Positions 15,806 to 25,452 of a DNA stretch of 35,285 bases are shown here, in pieces; position 1 is the first letter of the stretch, and each line of letters opens with the position of its first letter. Under the pieces are notes generated by a model. The model made no database searches and had not been told where the DNA came from. It worked only from the letters and a program-made list of their open reading frames with translations. This DNA comes from Rhodovarius lipocyclicus (GTDB lineage Bacteria > Pseudomonadota > Alphaproteobacteria > Acetobacterales > Acetobacteraceae). The stretch is taken from contig NZ_JAAABL010000036.1 in assembly GCF_009900765.1 (NCBI RefSeq), positions 1-35,285 of the forward strand. Reading direction: 5' to 3'. The translations under genes and the position numbers were made by a program.

Positions 15806-17040
15806 GCCGCGCGCACGCGAAGCAGCAGCAGCGCCCCCAGCCCCAGCAGGCCCAGCACCACGGCCATCCCCGCCACCTGGCTGGCGAAGGCGGTGGTGGC
15901 CATGGCCAGCAGCGCCGGCCCCATGAACCCCGTGACCCGCCCGGACAGCGCGAACAGCCCGAACCAGGCCCCTGCCTCCTCAGGCGGTGCCAGCCGCGCC
16001 ATCAACGTGCGGCTGGCCGCCTGGGCCGGGCCGAAGAACACCCCCAACCCCGCCCCCAGCACCCAGAACAGGGTCTTGCTCTCCACCAGCAGCAGCCCCA
16101 GCCCGATCAGGATGATCGCCAGCAGGCTGCCCAGCACGGTGCGGCGGGAACCCAGCGCATCCTCCAGCCAGCCGCCCGCGAAGGCGCCGAGCCCGGCCGT
16201 GACGTTCAGCAGGATGCCGAACAGCAAAATCTCCTCGACCTGCATGCCGAAGCGCCCGGCGGCGTAGATGGCGCCGAAGGCGAACAGCGTGTTCAGCCCA
16301 TCGGTGTAGAACAGCCGCGCGGCCAGGAAGCGCGCCAGCACCGGCTCATGCGGCAGTTTGCGCAGCGTGGCCCGGATGGCGGCCAGCCCCTGCCGCACGG
16401 CCTGGGCCACAGGCGGGCGCACGGCCGGGTCGGGCACCGCCAGCAGCACGGGCCAGCCGAACAGCACGATCCAGCCCGCCACCAGCAGGGCGGTGGCGCG
16501 CACATGCTCGGCCGCCGCGCGGTCCAGCCCGAAGGGCGGCGGGCCGGGGCGCAGCAGCACCAGCAGGCACACCGCCAGGCACAGCAGCCCCCCCACATAC
16601 CCCATGCCCCAGCCCAGGCCGGAGACACGCCCCAGCTTCTCCACCGGCGCCACGCTGGGCAACATGGCGTTGTAGAACACCGTCCCCAGCTCGAACGCCA
16701 CCGTCGCCAGGCCGATCAGTACCAGGGCGGGCAGCGCATCGGCGGCGCGCGGATGCACGAACCAGATGCCGGCCGTGGCCACCGCCGTCAGCAGGGTGAA
16801 GATGGCCAACAGCGCGCGCCTGCGCCCGCCCGCATCGGCCACGGCGCCCAACACCGGGGAGAGCAGGCCGATGGACAGCCCCGCCAGCGCCTGCATCCAG
16901 CCCCACATGGCCTGGCCCGTCACCGGGTCCGGCGCGACGGCGGAGGTGAAATAGGTGGCGATGACGAAGGTGGAGACCACCGTCGGGAAGGCACTGTTGG
17001 CGAAATCATAGCCACACCAGGCCCAGGCCTTGAGGCGCAT
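15802..17040 (-). CDS. MFS transporter, UMF1 (Atg22-like) family
   Basis: A 412-residue membrane protein with about 12 helices. The N-terminal WCGYDFANSAFPTVVSTFV motif is the signature of the UMF1/Atg22-like branch of the major facilitator superfamily; fungal Atg22 exports amino acids from the vacuole, and bacterial members are uncharacterised exporters. The loop between helices 2 and 3 has GAVADAGGRRRALL, a standard MFS motif A. GAGAC precedes the ATG. The stop falls inside the 18-bp repeat at 15788-15805, so the C-terminus (LLLRVRAA) may be slightly changed from the ancestral one, though the length is normal for the family. Substrate unknown. Confidence 0.88.
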   Translation of the reverse strand: MRLKAWAWCGYDFANSAFPTVVSTFVIATYFTSAVAPDPVTGQAMWGWMQALAGLSIGLLSPVLGAVADAGGRRRALLAIFTLLTAVATAGIWFVHPRAADALPALVLIGLATVAFELGTVFYNAMLPSVAPVEKLGRVSGLGWGMGYVGGLLCLAVCLLVLLRPGPPPFGLDRAAAEHVRATALLVAGWIVLFGWPVLLAVPDPAVRPPVAQAVRQGLAAIRATLRKLPHEPVLARFLAARLFYTDGLNTLFAFGAIYAAGRFGMQVEEILLFGILLNVTAGLGAFAGGWLEDALGSRRTVLGSLLAIILIGLGLLLVESKTLFWVLGAGLGVFFGPAQAASRTLMARLAPPEEAGAWFGLFALSGRVTGFMGPALLAMATTAFASQVAGMAVVLGLLGLGALLLLRVRAA

Positions 17041-17059
17041 CGCGGTCTCCGTCTGTCAT

Positions 17060-17301
17060 GCCCCCGGGGGCTTTGCCCCCGAACCCCCACCGAGGGGCTC
17101 TGCCCCTCGGCTCCCCGCCAAAGGCCGAAAGGCCCTTGGAACCCAGGAGTTTGGCGCTTTACCTTGCCAGGTCAGGCGCCATTTTCATTATAAAAATCAA
17201 TGGGAAAAACCCTTCCAAGATCAGCGCCAAGCTGATCTAGGTCCAGGACCGAGCACGGTCCTGGCGGGGGTGTCGGGGGCGGAGCCCCTGACAGGCGCTC
17301 C
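17060..17301 (+). repeat. Composite intergenic repeat, copy A
   Basis: This fills the 265-bp gap between the transporter start and the glutamate dehydrogenase stop. In order it has a GC-rich stem (CGAGGGGC, TCT, GCCCCTCG at 17091-17109), a GGCC-GAAA-GGCC tetraloop hairpin near 17122, a GGCGCC box, an AT-rich core (TTTTCATTATAAAAATCAAT), a GATCAGC/GCTGATC hairpin, and AGGACCG-AGCA-CGGTCCT. The same order appears inverted at 28918-29147. It carries no reading frame of note. Confidence 0.8.
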
Positions 17302-17305
17302 CCCC

Positions 17306-20300
17306 TCAATGCAGCCCCGCCAAGGCCCGGGCCGCCACCGTCACGGCCGACAGGTCCGGCACGCGGCCGGCTTGTTCCACCAGCTTCGCCACGGCCTCGG
17401 CCGCCGCCGGCAGGGCGCCGCCGCGCAGCCCCTGCCCGGCCAGCCGTGCCTGTGCCGTGTCCAGGTCCGCCAACAAGGCCGCCCGCGCCCGGTTGCCGAA
17501 CTGGCCGGAGACCGGGGCCGCCTCCGCCGCCGCGCGCAGCGCCGCCAGATGGAACTGGCCCGCCACCGCGGCCCAGGCTTCGGCGGCGGCTTCGGGCGTG
17601 GCCCCCGTCTCCCGCGCCAGGCGCAGGATGGCCGGGGCGGCGCCCAGCAAGGGCAGCTCCACCAGCGGGGTGCCCGGGGGCAACAGCGCCGGCAGGCCAG
17701 GGCTCAGCGCCGCCAGCACATCGCCCAGCGGGCCGCCCTCGCTCAACATATGGCGGGCGGCCTGGGCATGCAGGGCGCGCAGGGTGGCCAGAGCGTCCAG
17801 CTTCGCGGGGCCGTGGGTCTTGTCGGCGGCGTCATAGGCCGCCTCCAGCCCCAGCAGCGTGTCGGCCAGCCAGGCGGCGCGCACGGCGGTGGCGGGGCTG
17901 GCTTCGGCGGTCAGGCGGCCGATGCCGGCGCAGCCGATGCGGTTGGCCACGCCGTTGGACAGCGCGGTCGCCACCAGGTCCCGCCGCAGGCGGTGGCGGG
18001 CGATGAAGGTGCCGAATTTCTCCCGCAAGGGCTTCGGGAAATAGGCGACCAGCAGGGGCAGCAGCGCCGGGTCGTCGGGCAGATCCGATTCCAGGATCGC
18101 CTCGTTCAGCCACAGCTTGGCGAAGGGCAGCAGGGCCGCCACCTCGGGGCGGGTCAGCCCTTCGCCGGCCGTGGCGCGGCGGGCCATGGCGGCTTCGTCC
18201 GGCAGGCCGGCGAGGGCGCGGTCCAGCAGCCCCACCTCCTCCAGCCGCGCCATCAGCGCGGCCTGGGCCGGCAGGGCGGCCGCGCCCTGCGCGACCTCCA
18301 GCGAGACCGCGAGCGATTGCAGCCCGTTGTCGCGCAGCACCAGCCCCGCGACCTCGTCCGTCATCTCCTTCAGCAGGTCGTCGCGCTGGCGGCGGGTCAG
18401 GGCGCCGCTGGCCTCGGCATCGGCCAGCAGGATCTTGATGTTCACCTCATGGTCGGAGGTCGAGACGCCCGCCGAATTGTCCAGCGCATCGGTGTTGATG
18501 CGGATGCCCTGGCGCGCGGTCTCGATGCGGCCGGCCTGGGTCACGCCCAGGTTCGCGCCCTCACCCACCACCCGCGCCCGGATCTCCCGCCCATCGACGC
18601 GGATGGCGTCATTGGCGCGGTCGCCCGCATCGGCCTGGGTTTCGGTGCTGGCTTTGATGTAGGTGCCGATGCCGCCGAAATACAGCAGGTCCACGTTCAG
18701 CTTCAGGATGGCGCGCATCACCGTGGCGGGCTCGACCTTCTCGGGCACGCCCAGCAGCGCCTGGGCCTCCGGCGACAGGGTGATGTGCTTGGCGGTGCGC
18801 GGGAACACGCCCCCGCCCGGGCTGATCAGCGCAGGGTCGTAGTCCGCCCAGGAGGAACGGGGCAGCGCGAACAGGCGCTGGCGCTCGGAGAAACTGGCTT
18901 CCAGCTCCGGGTTCGGGTCGATGAAGATGTGCCGGTGGTCGAAGGCCGCGACCAGCCGGGTCTTGCGCGAAATCAGCAGCCCGTTGCCGAACACGTCGCC
19001 CGACATGTCGCCCACGCCGGCCACGGTGAAGGGCTCGGCGAAGATGTCGTGGCCCAGCTCCTCGAAATGCCGCGCGATCATCACCCAGGCGCCGCGCGCC
19101 GTGATGCCCATCACCTTGTGGTCGTAGCCGACCGACCCGCCGGAGGCGAAGGCATCGCCCAGCCAGAACCCGTATTCGGCCGACAGCCCGTTGGCGATGT
19201 CGCTGAAGCTGGCCGTGCCCTTGTCGGCGGCGGCGACGATGTAGGGGTCGTCCCCGTCGCGGCGCACCACGCGCGGCGGCGGCAGCACGGTGGTGCCGTC
19301 CAGATTGTCCGTCACGTCCAGCATGCCGCGCACCAGGGTGCGGTAGCAGGCGATGCCCTCGGCCATGAAGGCCTCTCGGTCGCCGGCCGGGGGCGGGTGC
19401 TTCAGGATGAAGCCGCCCTTGGCCCCCGTCGGCACGATGACGACGTTCTTCAGCCGCTGCGCCTTCATCAGCCCCAGGATCTCGGTGCGGAAATCCTCCC
19501 GCCGGTCGGACCAGCGGATGCCGCCGCGCGCGACGGGCCCGGCCCGCAGGTGGCAGCCCTCCATGCGCGGGGAGTGCACGAAGATCTCGCGCCAGGGGCG
19601 CGGGCTCGGCATGTCGCCGGCGGCGGCACTTTCCACCTTGAAGGAGAGGTAGGGTTTATCCTGGAAGAAGTTGGTGCGGCGCATCGCGTCCAGCACGGTG
19701 CGCAGGCGGGACAGGATGCGGTCCGCATCCGGGTCGGCCACGCTGTCCAGCAGGGCGGTCCAGGCGTTGGCGATGCTGGTTTCGTCGGCCAACGCATCGG
19801 GGTTGAAGCGGGCGTGGAACAGCCGGACCAGCAATGCGGCCGCCTGGGGCGTCTCGGAGAGCACCTTCTCCACGCTGTCCTGCGCGAAGGGGAAGCCCAG
19901 CTGCTTCACCCAGCGGTACATGGCCCGCAGCAGCCAAGCCTCCCGCCAGTTCAGCCCGGCCAACAGCACCAGCCGGTTGAAGCCGTCCACCTCCGCCTGC
20001 TGGGCCAGCAGGGCTGAGAGGGTGTCGAGCACGGCGGGGAAGCGTCGCTCGTCCAGCTCCACCGGGGTTTCCAGCGTGAAGCCATGCAGCGCCACCGGGG
20101 CGGCATCGGCGGGCGTCAGGTGGTGCGGCACTTCCTCGATCGCGCGCAGGCCCATGGATTCGAACAGCGGCAGCACATCGGCCAGCGGCAGGGCACCGCC
20201 GGGGTTGGCCAGGCGCAATTGCAAGCGCCGCGCGCCGCCCGGGGCCGCCAGCAGCCGCGCCACCGGGCGGCTTTCGGCCAGCGCCTGTTCGGCCATGGCG

Positions 20301-21826
20301 ATGTCGGCGGCGGCGGTGGCCGCCGTTTCCGTGTCGTCATAGGCGGGCGGGAAGGCCCGGCCCCAGCGCGCCAGCAGCGGGGTGGCCAGGGCCTCCCCAT
20401 GGCTGGCGATCAGCGTGTCGGCCAGTTTCTCATGGAAGCCGCGCGCCATCTCGGCCACCAGCTTCTCCAGCGCCGCCGCGTCGGGGTGCACGGCGTGGGC
20501 GGGGTCGGTGGCGATGACGTAGTGCACCCGCGCCAGCGGGGAATCCCCCAGCGAGATGTAGAACACCGACAGCCGCCCGCCATGCGCGCGGGCCAGCATC
20601 TCACCCACCCGGCTGCGCAGGCTGGTGTCGAAATTCTCGCGCGGGAGCCAGACGATGGCCGAGACATAGCGCCCGAACGGGTCGGGCCGCAGCACCAGCG
20701 CGGGGGCGGGTGTCAGCGTGATGGACAGCGCCCGGCGGGCGGCGGCCAGGATCTCGGCCTCGCTGGCCTGGAACAGCTCGTCGCGCGGCCAGGTGTCCAG
20801 GATGTTGCGCAGGGCGCGGCCGTCATGGCTGGTGGCGGTGGCGCCCGCGGCCTCGATGATGCGGTTCACCTTGCTGCCCAGCAGCGGGATGCTGCGCGGG
20901 TTGCGGTTGTAGGCGGCGGCGGCGAACAGCCCCAGGAACAGCCGCACGCCCGCGCCATCGGGCAGCGGCGTGATGATGACATCGGCGTGCTGGGGCCGGT
21001 GCACCGTGCTGCGCATATTGGCCTTCAGCACCGCGACCGGCGGGGGCGCGTGCAGGGCGGCAACCACGGTGGGCGGCACCGCCGAAAGGTCCGCCAGCGC
21101 GTCGAACACCGGCCGCCCGGCATCGGCCAGCAGGCCCAGCCCGGCCTCGGCCCGGAAGCCGCCACCATCGGTCAGCAGGCGGCGATGGCCCAGCAGCACG
21201 AAATTGTCCTCGGCCAGCCAGGTGAGGAATTCGCGGGCCTCGCCCTCAGCCTCGGCCTCAGCCCGGCGCAGCTCGGCCAGCATGGCCGGGAAATCCTCCA
21301 CCGAGCGGCGGACATCGGCCAGGGTCGCGGCCACCAGCGCCTCGGTCGCGGCGGGGTCGGGTTCGGCGCCCGCCAGGGCGATGCGCATCACGCTTTCCCG
21401 CAAGGGACCCGTGGCGGCATCGGCCAGCGTGCCGTCATCCGTGCGCGTCACGTCCAGCACGGGGTGCAGCACCTGGCGCGGCGTGCGGCCCTGGCGCGTC
21501 AGCACGCCCAGCACGCTGTCCACCAGGAAGGGCATGTCGTCGGTCACCACCTCCACCACCGGGTGGTGGAAGCGCCCGGCCGGCAGGGCGCGGATGCGCG
21601 ACTGGCCCGGCAGCCGCCGCTCCATCAGCTGGAACAGGGAGGCCGCCATGGCGGCGAGCGATTCGGGGGGCGTGGCCGCCAGCTCGGCGGCCGGCACCGC
21701 CTCCGTCAGCGCGGGCAGCAGCTGGGCGGCGGTGGCGGGCAGCCCATGCGGCAGTGCCGCGACGGCGAGGCGCAATACCTCCTGCCGCAGCGGTTCGGCC
21801 GAAGCCTGTGGCTGGATGTCGGGCAT
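17306..21826 (-). CDS. NAD-specific glutamate dehydrogenase, large type
   Basis: A 1,506-residue NAD-glutamate dehydrogenase of the large bacterial class, which converts glutamate to 2-oxoglutarate and ammonia. The N-terminal half carries ACT-like regulatory regions (for example VEVVTDDMPFLVDSVLGVL). The catalytic part begins around residue 750 with ARGGIRWSDRREDFRTEI and PTGAKGGFILK, followed by the GVGDMSGDVFGNG nucleotide-binding region. The start at 21826 is supported by GGAGG upstream and gives the usual N-terminus for the class. It stands alone on its strand. The neighbours do not show how it is regulated, but such enzymes supply carbon from amino acids and suit the catabolic setting. 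Confidence 0.95.
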   Translation of the reverse strand: MPDIQPQASAEPLRQEVLRLAVAALPHGLPATAAQLLPALTEAVPAAELAATPPESLAAMAASLFQLMERRLPGQSRIRALPAGRFHHPVVEVVTDDMPFLVDSVLGVLTRQGRTPRQVLHPVLDVTRTDDGTLADAATGPLRESVMRIALAGAEPDPAATEALVAATLADVRRSVEDFPAMLAELRRAEAEAEGEAREFLTWLAEDNFVLLGHRRLLTDGGGFRAEAGLGLLADAGRPVFDALADLSAVPPTVVAALHAPPPVAVLKANMRSTVHRPQHADVIITPLPDGAGVRLFLGLFAAAAYNRNPRSIPLLGSKVNRIIEAAGATATSHDGRALRNILDTWPRDELFQASEAEILAAARRALSITLTPAPALVLRPDPFGRYVSAIVWLPRENFDTSLRSRVGEMLARAHGGRLSVFYISLGDSPLARVHYVIATDPAHAVHPDAAALEKLVAEMARGFHEKLADTLIASHGEALATPLLARWGRAFPPAYDDTETAATAAADIAMAEQALAESRPVARLLAAPGGARRLQLRLANPGGALPLADVLPLFESMGLRAIEEVPHHLTPADAAPVALHGFTLETPVELDERRFPAVLDTLSALLAQQAEVDGFNRLVLLAGLNWREAWLLRAMYRWVKQLGFPFAQDSVEKVLSETPQAAALLVRLFHARFNPDALADETSIANAWTALLDSVADPDADRILSRLRTVLDAMRRTNFFQDKPYLSFKVESAAAGDMPSPRPWREIFVHSPRMEGCHLRAGPVARGGIRWSDRREDFRTEILGLMKAQRLKNVVIVPTGAKGGFILKHPPPAGDREAFMAEGIACYRTLVRGMLDVTDNLDGTTVLPPPRVVRRDGDDPYIVAAADKGTASFSDIANGLSAEYGFWLGDAFASGGSVGYDHKVMGITARGAWVMIARHFEELGHDIFAEPFTVAGVGDMSGDVFGNGLLISRKTRLVAAFDHRHIFIDPNPELEASFSERQRLFALPRSSWADYDPALISPGGGVFPRTAKHITLSPEAQALLGVPEKVEPATVMRAILKLNVDLLYFGGIGTYIKASTETQADAGDRANDAIRVDGREIRARVVGEGANLGVTQAGRIETARQGIRINTDALDNSAGVSTSDHEVNIKILLADAEASGALTRRQRDDLLKEMTDEVAGLVLRDNGLQSLAVSLEVAQGAAALPAQAALMARLEEVGLLDRALAGLPDEAAMARRATAGEGLTRPEVAALLPFAKLWLNEAILESDLPDDPALLPLLVAYFPKPLREKFGTFIARHRLRRDLVATALSNGVANRIGCAGIGRLTAEASPATAVRAAWLADTLLGLEAAYDAADKTHGPAKLDALATLRALHAQAARHMLSEGGPLGDVLAALSPGLPALLPPGTPLVELPLLGAAPAILRLARETGATPEAAAEAWAAVAGQFHLAALRAAAEAAPVSGQFGNRARAALLADLDTAQARLAGQGLRGGALPAAAEAVAKLVEQAGRVPDLSAVTVAARALAGLH

Positions 21827-22164
21827 CGTGGCCCTCCTGCGTTTCCGGGTCTCAGTTTGGCAGCCTGGTGGTGAAGAACAAGAAAAGCGCGAGCGATTCA
21901 TTTGTGATTCACGCGCCGCGCGCAGATTGCCATGGCCGGAGCAGAAAGCGCCGGCGGCCATGCAGGAACCGGGGCAATACGCCACCGCTTGCACCACCGG
22001 GGTGCGGGGTCCATGCGGCCAGTCAGACAACCCAGGCGCGCGCTCACACAACCGTGTCGTGCAATGTCGCCTGCGTCATGAGCAAATCCAGACGTTTCTG
22101 GCTTTGAATGGCGACCATGAGCGGATCAATAAGTCTGTCCACCGGAACCGATCGAGGTGGGTGG
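21827..22164. other. Intergenic gap of about 340 bp
   Basis: The gap lies between the divergent glutamate dehydrogenase and the small membrane protein gene. No gene is visible. It is less GC-rich than its surroundings near 21870-21920, which is likely where the promoter of the dehydrogenase gene lies. A small hairpin (CCAGA-CGTT-TCTGG near 22089) is too weak to call. An ATG at 22108 would extend the next gene, but it has no ribosome site. Confidence 0.5.
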
Positions 22165-22518
22165 ATGTTCGAACAGATGCAGCGGCGGCTGAACGGTGTC
22201 AGGGCGCGCTTCGCCCCGGCCAAGCCCGCGGATGTCACGCTTCCCAGCCATCCGCGCCTGGGCGGCGGCCTGGCATCGCCCCCGCCGGAAGCCACCGCGC
22301 CCGGACCGGGCATCCCGCTGCAACACGATGTGCTGGCCGGGCTGCTGGCGGAGGATGCGCGCAACAGCCGCCGCGAATGGCGCCTGGGCGTCATAGCGGC
22401 CGGCTGCTGGTGCGCGGCGCTGTTCACCGGTGTCGCCATCCCGGCCCTGGCCGTGGCCTTCACCCTGGCCCCCGTCGTGGCGCTGGCCATGGAACTGCTG
22501 ACGCGCGACGAAACCTGA
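22165..22518 (+). CDS. Small membrane protein, hypothetical
   Basis: A 117-residue protein with no recognised family. The N-terminal half is Pro/Ala-rich and soluble; the C-terminal third has one or two membrane helices (GVIAAGCWCAALFTG, then ALAVAFTLAPVVALAME). The start at 22165 is chosen because GAGGTGG lies just upstream; an in-frame ATG at 22108 lacks a site. It is followed after 12 bp by the JmjC-type oxygenase gene on the same strand and is probably co-transcribed with it. Confidence 0.6.
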   Translation: MFEQMQRRLNGVRARFAPAKPADVTLPSHPRLGGGLASPPPEATAPGPGIPLQHDVLAGLLAEDARNSRREWRLGVIAAGCWCAALFTGVAIPALAVAFTLAPVVALAMELLTRDET

Positions 22519-22530
22519 TATAGGCGGGGC

Positions 22531-23745
22531 ATGGACCTCGCCCAGCTTCTCGCCCCGGTCACGCCGGAGCAGTTCTTCGCCGAATACTACGACAAGCAGC
22601 CCCTGCACGTGAAAGGCGGGGCCGCGAAATTCGCCTCCGTCCTAGGCTGGCGGCAGATCAACCGGCTGCTGGACATGACCCATATGTGGTCGTCCCATTC
22701 GCTGAAGATGTATGAGGACGGGGTGGCCGTGCCGCCCGAGCAGTATTGCGTCTCAGCCCTGTCGCGCGACAACCAGCAGGTCATGCAGCCGGTCGCCGGC
22801 AAGGTGGCCGAATGGATGAGGAAGGGCGCGAGCCTCGTCCTCAATGACGTGGACAGCCTGACGCCGGGGCTCAACGCCGTCTCCCGCGCGCTGGAAGGCG
22901 CGCTGCTGGGGAAGGCGCAGGGCAACGTCTATATCTCCTGGCAGTCGCACAAGGCCTTCCCGGCCCATTACGACACCCATGATGTCTGGGCCGTGCAGGT
23001 GGAGGGCGAGAAGACCTGGAATGTGTGGGAAGGCCGCGCCGAATGGCCGATCAGCCACCCCATCTTCCGTGGCGAGGGCCAGGCGCACCACGAACAGGCC
23101 AAGGGCCGCCTGCGGGAGAAGGTGCTGCTGAAGGCGGGCGACCTGCTCTATCTGCCGCGCGGCTGGTATCACGATGCGCTGGCCGAGGCGCCTTCCTCCG
23201 TCCACATCGCCTATGGCGTGCATGCGGCGCTCGGCATGGACGTGATGAACATCCTGCTGGAGCGCGTGCTGTATGAGCCGCTGTTCCGCCAGCCCCTGCC
23301 GCGCCAGGACGGCACCGCCAGCGCCAAATTCGCCCTGACCCAGCGCGTGGGCCAGCTGGGCGCGCGCCTGGCGGAGCTGGTGAAGGACCCCGGCGTGATC
23401 AACGTGATCGAGGGCTACGTCCACAACCACCGCTTCAACCGGGGCGACAACGACCTGCTGGCCACGCGCGGCCTGGCGGCCCCGGCCGCCCCCGCTGGCG
23501 GTGAGGACGGCGCCAGCTTCCGCCCGGTGGCCGAAGGCGCCAAGCCCGTGCGGCGCGGCGCCGACTGGGTGCTGAAGGGCGCGGGTTCCCCCCTGCCGCT
23601 GACGCCGCCCGAGGCCGAGGCCGCCGCCTGGTTGCTCGCCCGCCCGGATGTGACGGAGGCCGAGTTGGGCCGCGCCCATCCCGGCGTGGATGCGGCGGGG
23701 TTGCTGCGGCGACTCGTGGGCGCTGGTATCCTGGTCACCATATGA
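22531..23745 (+). CDS. JmjC/cupin-4 oxygenase, ribosomal-oxygenase-like
   Basis: A 404-residue protein with a cupin-4 (JmjC-like) domain. Iron ligands are visible as His-146 and Asp-148 in AHYDTHDVW and His-214 in LPRGWYHDA; the KTWNVWEG stretch follows as in 2-oxoglutarate oxygenases of the YcfD/RoxA group. Those enzymes hydroxylate ribosomal proteins (an Arg in L16 for YcfD). After residue 300 a winged-helix-like C-terminal region (ADWVLKG...) fits the same architecture. Whether a ribosomal protein is the target here is inference. Its TGA overlaps the next gene's ATG by 4 bp. Confidence 0.85.
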   Translation: MDLAQLLAPVTPEQFFAEYYDKQPLHVKGGAAKFASVLGWRQINRLLDMTHMWSSHSLKMYEDGVAVPPEQYCVSALSRDNQQVMQPVAGKVAEWMRKGASLVLNDVDSLTPGLNAVSRALEGALLGKAQGNVYISWQSHKAFPAHYDTHDVWAVQVEGEKTWNVWEGRAEWPISHPIFRGEGQAHHEQAKGRLREKVLLKAGDLLYLPRGWYHDALAEAPSSVHIAYGVHAALGMDVMNILLERVLYEPLFRQPLPRQDGTASAKFALTQRVGQLGARLAELVKDPGVINVIEGYVHNHRFNRGDNDLLATRGLAAPAAPAGGEDGASFRPVAEGAKPVRRGADWVLKGAGSPLPLTPPEAEAAAWLLARPDVTEAELGRAHPGVDAAGLLRRLVGAGILVTI

Positions 23746-24161
23746 TCATCCTCCTCGCCCTGCCGCTGCTGCTGCTCGCCGCCACCCCCGCCTGGGCCCA
23801 ACCCCGGGAATTCAACTGCGTCGGCGCGGAGCAGCTGGAGGACGACAATTTCGCCATCCCCTTCGCCGCCCGGGCCGCCACCCCCGGCGAGGAAGCGCGC
23901 AACGCCATCGCCGCCGCCGTGGAACTGGCCAAGCGCGAGGAACGCCGCAACATCTGCGTGCTGGGCCATGCCCTGGCGACGGAGGGCGGGGCGCAGACCG
24001 GATCGCGCCTGGCGGCGCGGCGGGCGCGGGCGGTGGCCGATGCGCTGTCGGCCGCGGGCATCGAGCGCGACCGGGTGCGGGCGGAGGCCCGGGTGGTGGG
24101 CTTCACCCGCAGCACCGCCGCCCGCCCGGCACGCGGGGCGACCATTATTATTTTGCCGTGA
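23742..24161 (+). CDS. Secreted OmpA-like protein
   Basis: A 139-residue protein with a signal peptide (LLALPLLLLAATPAWAQ) and a C-terminal half resembling a shortened OmpA-type peptidoglycan-binding domain (CVLGHALATEG, then LAARRARAVADALSAAGIERDRV). The OmpA fold normally has an Asp and an Arg that bind diaminopimelate; the Arg-rich RRARAVADAL helix is present, but the Asp is not clear. It starts inside the stop codon of the oxygenase gene (ATGA), so the two are translationally linked although one is cytoplasmic and one exported. Confidence 0.65.
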   Translation: MIILLALPLLLLAATPAWAQPREFNCVGAEQLEDDNFAIPFAARAATPGEEARNAIAAAVELAKREERRNICVLGHALATEGGAQTGSRLAARRARAVADALSAAGIERDRVRAEARVVGFTRSTAARPARGATIIILP

Positions 24162-24279
24162 CCACGGCGGGCATCATCCTGCCGTGACTTGGCGCGCATG
24201 ATCCAAACGGGCGCTTGCGCGTCGCGGCACCCGTGCCCATCCTCCCCAAAGAGAACGCCACAAGGAAAGCCGAGCGCGG

Positions 24280-25452
24280 ATGCTGAAATCCCTCTCCCTC
24301 TCCGCTCTGATCGTCGCGGGCCTGATGGCCGGCGCCGGGGCGCAGAACCTGAAGCCGCCGGCGGGCGGGGCGCCGCGCGGCACGCAGCAGCCCCAGCAGG
24401 AGCGCGTGCTGAACCTGGTGAACCGCAGCGACACCGTGCTGCGGCAGCTCTATGTCTTCCGACAGGGCGCACCCGAGGGGCCGGACCGGCTGGGCGCCGA
24501 CATGGTGCCGGCCGGGGCCAGCTATCCCATCCGCCTGGGCCGGGTGGCCGATTGCCGCCTGCTGGTCCGCGCCATCTGGCAGGATGAGAGCGAGGAGACC
24601 CGCGCCATCGATGTCTGCGCCGAGCGGCAGCTGGTGCTGACCGACGAGGGCCGCCGCGACGTGCAGGTGGTGAACGACACCGACGCCACGCTGATGCAGG
24701 TGTTCCTGATGCCGCGCGGCGGCAACGACCCCGGCCCCGACCGGCTGGGGGCGGCCATGGTGCCGGCCGGCGAGAATTTCCGCATCCGCCTGCGCGGCTT
24801 CGCCGCCTGCGAGGTGACGGTGCGCGCCGCCTTCGCCGGCCTGCCCGCCGAAACCCGTGACGCGAACATCTGCGAGCAGCCGCGCCTGGCCTTCGGCGAC
24901 CCGTCGATCCCGCTGCGGGAACTGCAGGTGGTCAACCGCAGCTCCGTCGTCTTGCAGCAGCTGTACGCCCTGCCGCTGGCCCAGGGTGCCACGCCGCCCG
25001 CCGCCCCGAATTGGGGGCCGGACCGTCTGGGGGCCTCTGTGATCGGGGCCGGGCGGGATTTTCCCATCCGCATCCGCAGCGGCGAATGCCGGGTGGTGCT
25101 GCGCGCCGTCTTCGCCAACCGGCGGGAGGAGATCCGCGACAACGTGAATATCTGCACCCCGCAGCCCGTGGTGTTCCAGGGCAGCCGGCGCCTGGCGATC
25201 GGCAATCTGTATGAGCGGCCGATCACCGGCATCTACCTGTCGCCCGTCGAGGAACGGGACTGGGGCAACAACCAGCTTTCGGCCCCCATCAGCCAGAACG
25301 GCACCGCCGAGCTGGGCATGGAAGGCGGCTGCCGCGCCGATCTGCGCATCGTGTTCGACAATGAAGCGGCCGAGGAGCTGCGCAACTTCGACATGTGCCG
25401 CAACCCCGCCATCACCCTGCGGCCCGGCTGGGTGACGGAGGCTCGGCAGTGA
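24280..25452 (+). CDS. Secreted protein of four Cys-paired tandem repeats, uncharacterised
   Basis: A 390-residue protein with a signal peptide (residues 1-21, ending GAGAQ) and four tandem domains of about 80-90 residues (roughly 43-124, 127-210, 214-303, 306-385). Each has a VVNRS-like strand, a LYxxP-like segment, then in the first three a GPDRLGA motif, an AG.xFxIR strand, and a Cys pair: 92/113, 177/198, 270/292 and 351/373, always 21-22 residues apart. The repeats suggest beta domains, each with one disulfide. The fourth is the most divergent. I do not recognise the family. Its TGA overlaps the GTG of the TetR-like gene, implying co-transcription. Confidence 0.8.
   Translation: MLKSLSLSALIVAGLMAGAGAQNLKPPAGGAPRGTQQPQQERVLNLVNRSDTVLRQLYVFRQGAPEGPDRLGADMVPAGASYPIRLGRVADCRLLVRAIWQDESEETRAIDVCAERQLVLTDEGRRDVQVVNDTDATLMQVFLMPRGGNDPGPDRLGAAMVPAGENFRIRLRGFAACEVTVRAAFAGLPAETRDANICEQPRLAFGDPSIPLRELQVVNRSSVVLQQLYALPLAQGATPPAAPNWGPDRLGASVIGAGRDFPIRIRSGECRVVLRAVFANRREEIRDNVNICTPQPVVFQGSRRLAIGNLYERPITGIYLSPVEERDWGNNQLSAPISQNGTAELGMEGGCRADLRIVFDNEAAEELRNFDMCRNPAITLRPGWVTEARQ

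Noticed and set aside
17030-20017. Long plus-strand open frames opposite the glutamate dehydrogenase gene
   Set aside because: Compositions are dominated by Gly, Arg, Gln, His and Ala with no domain; they mirror the codon bias of the real minus-strand gene.
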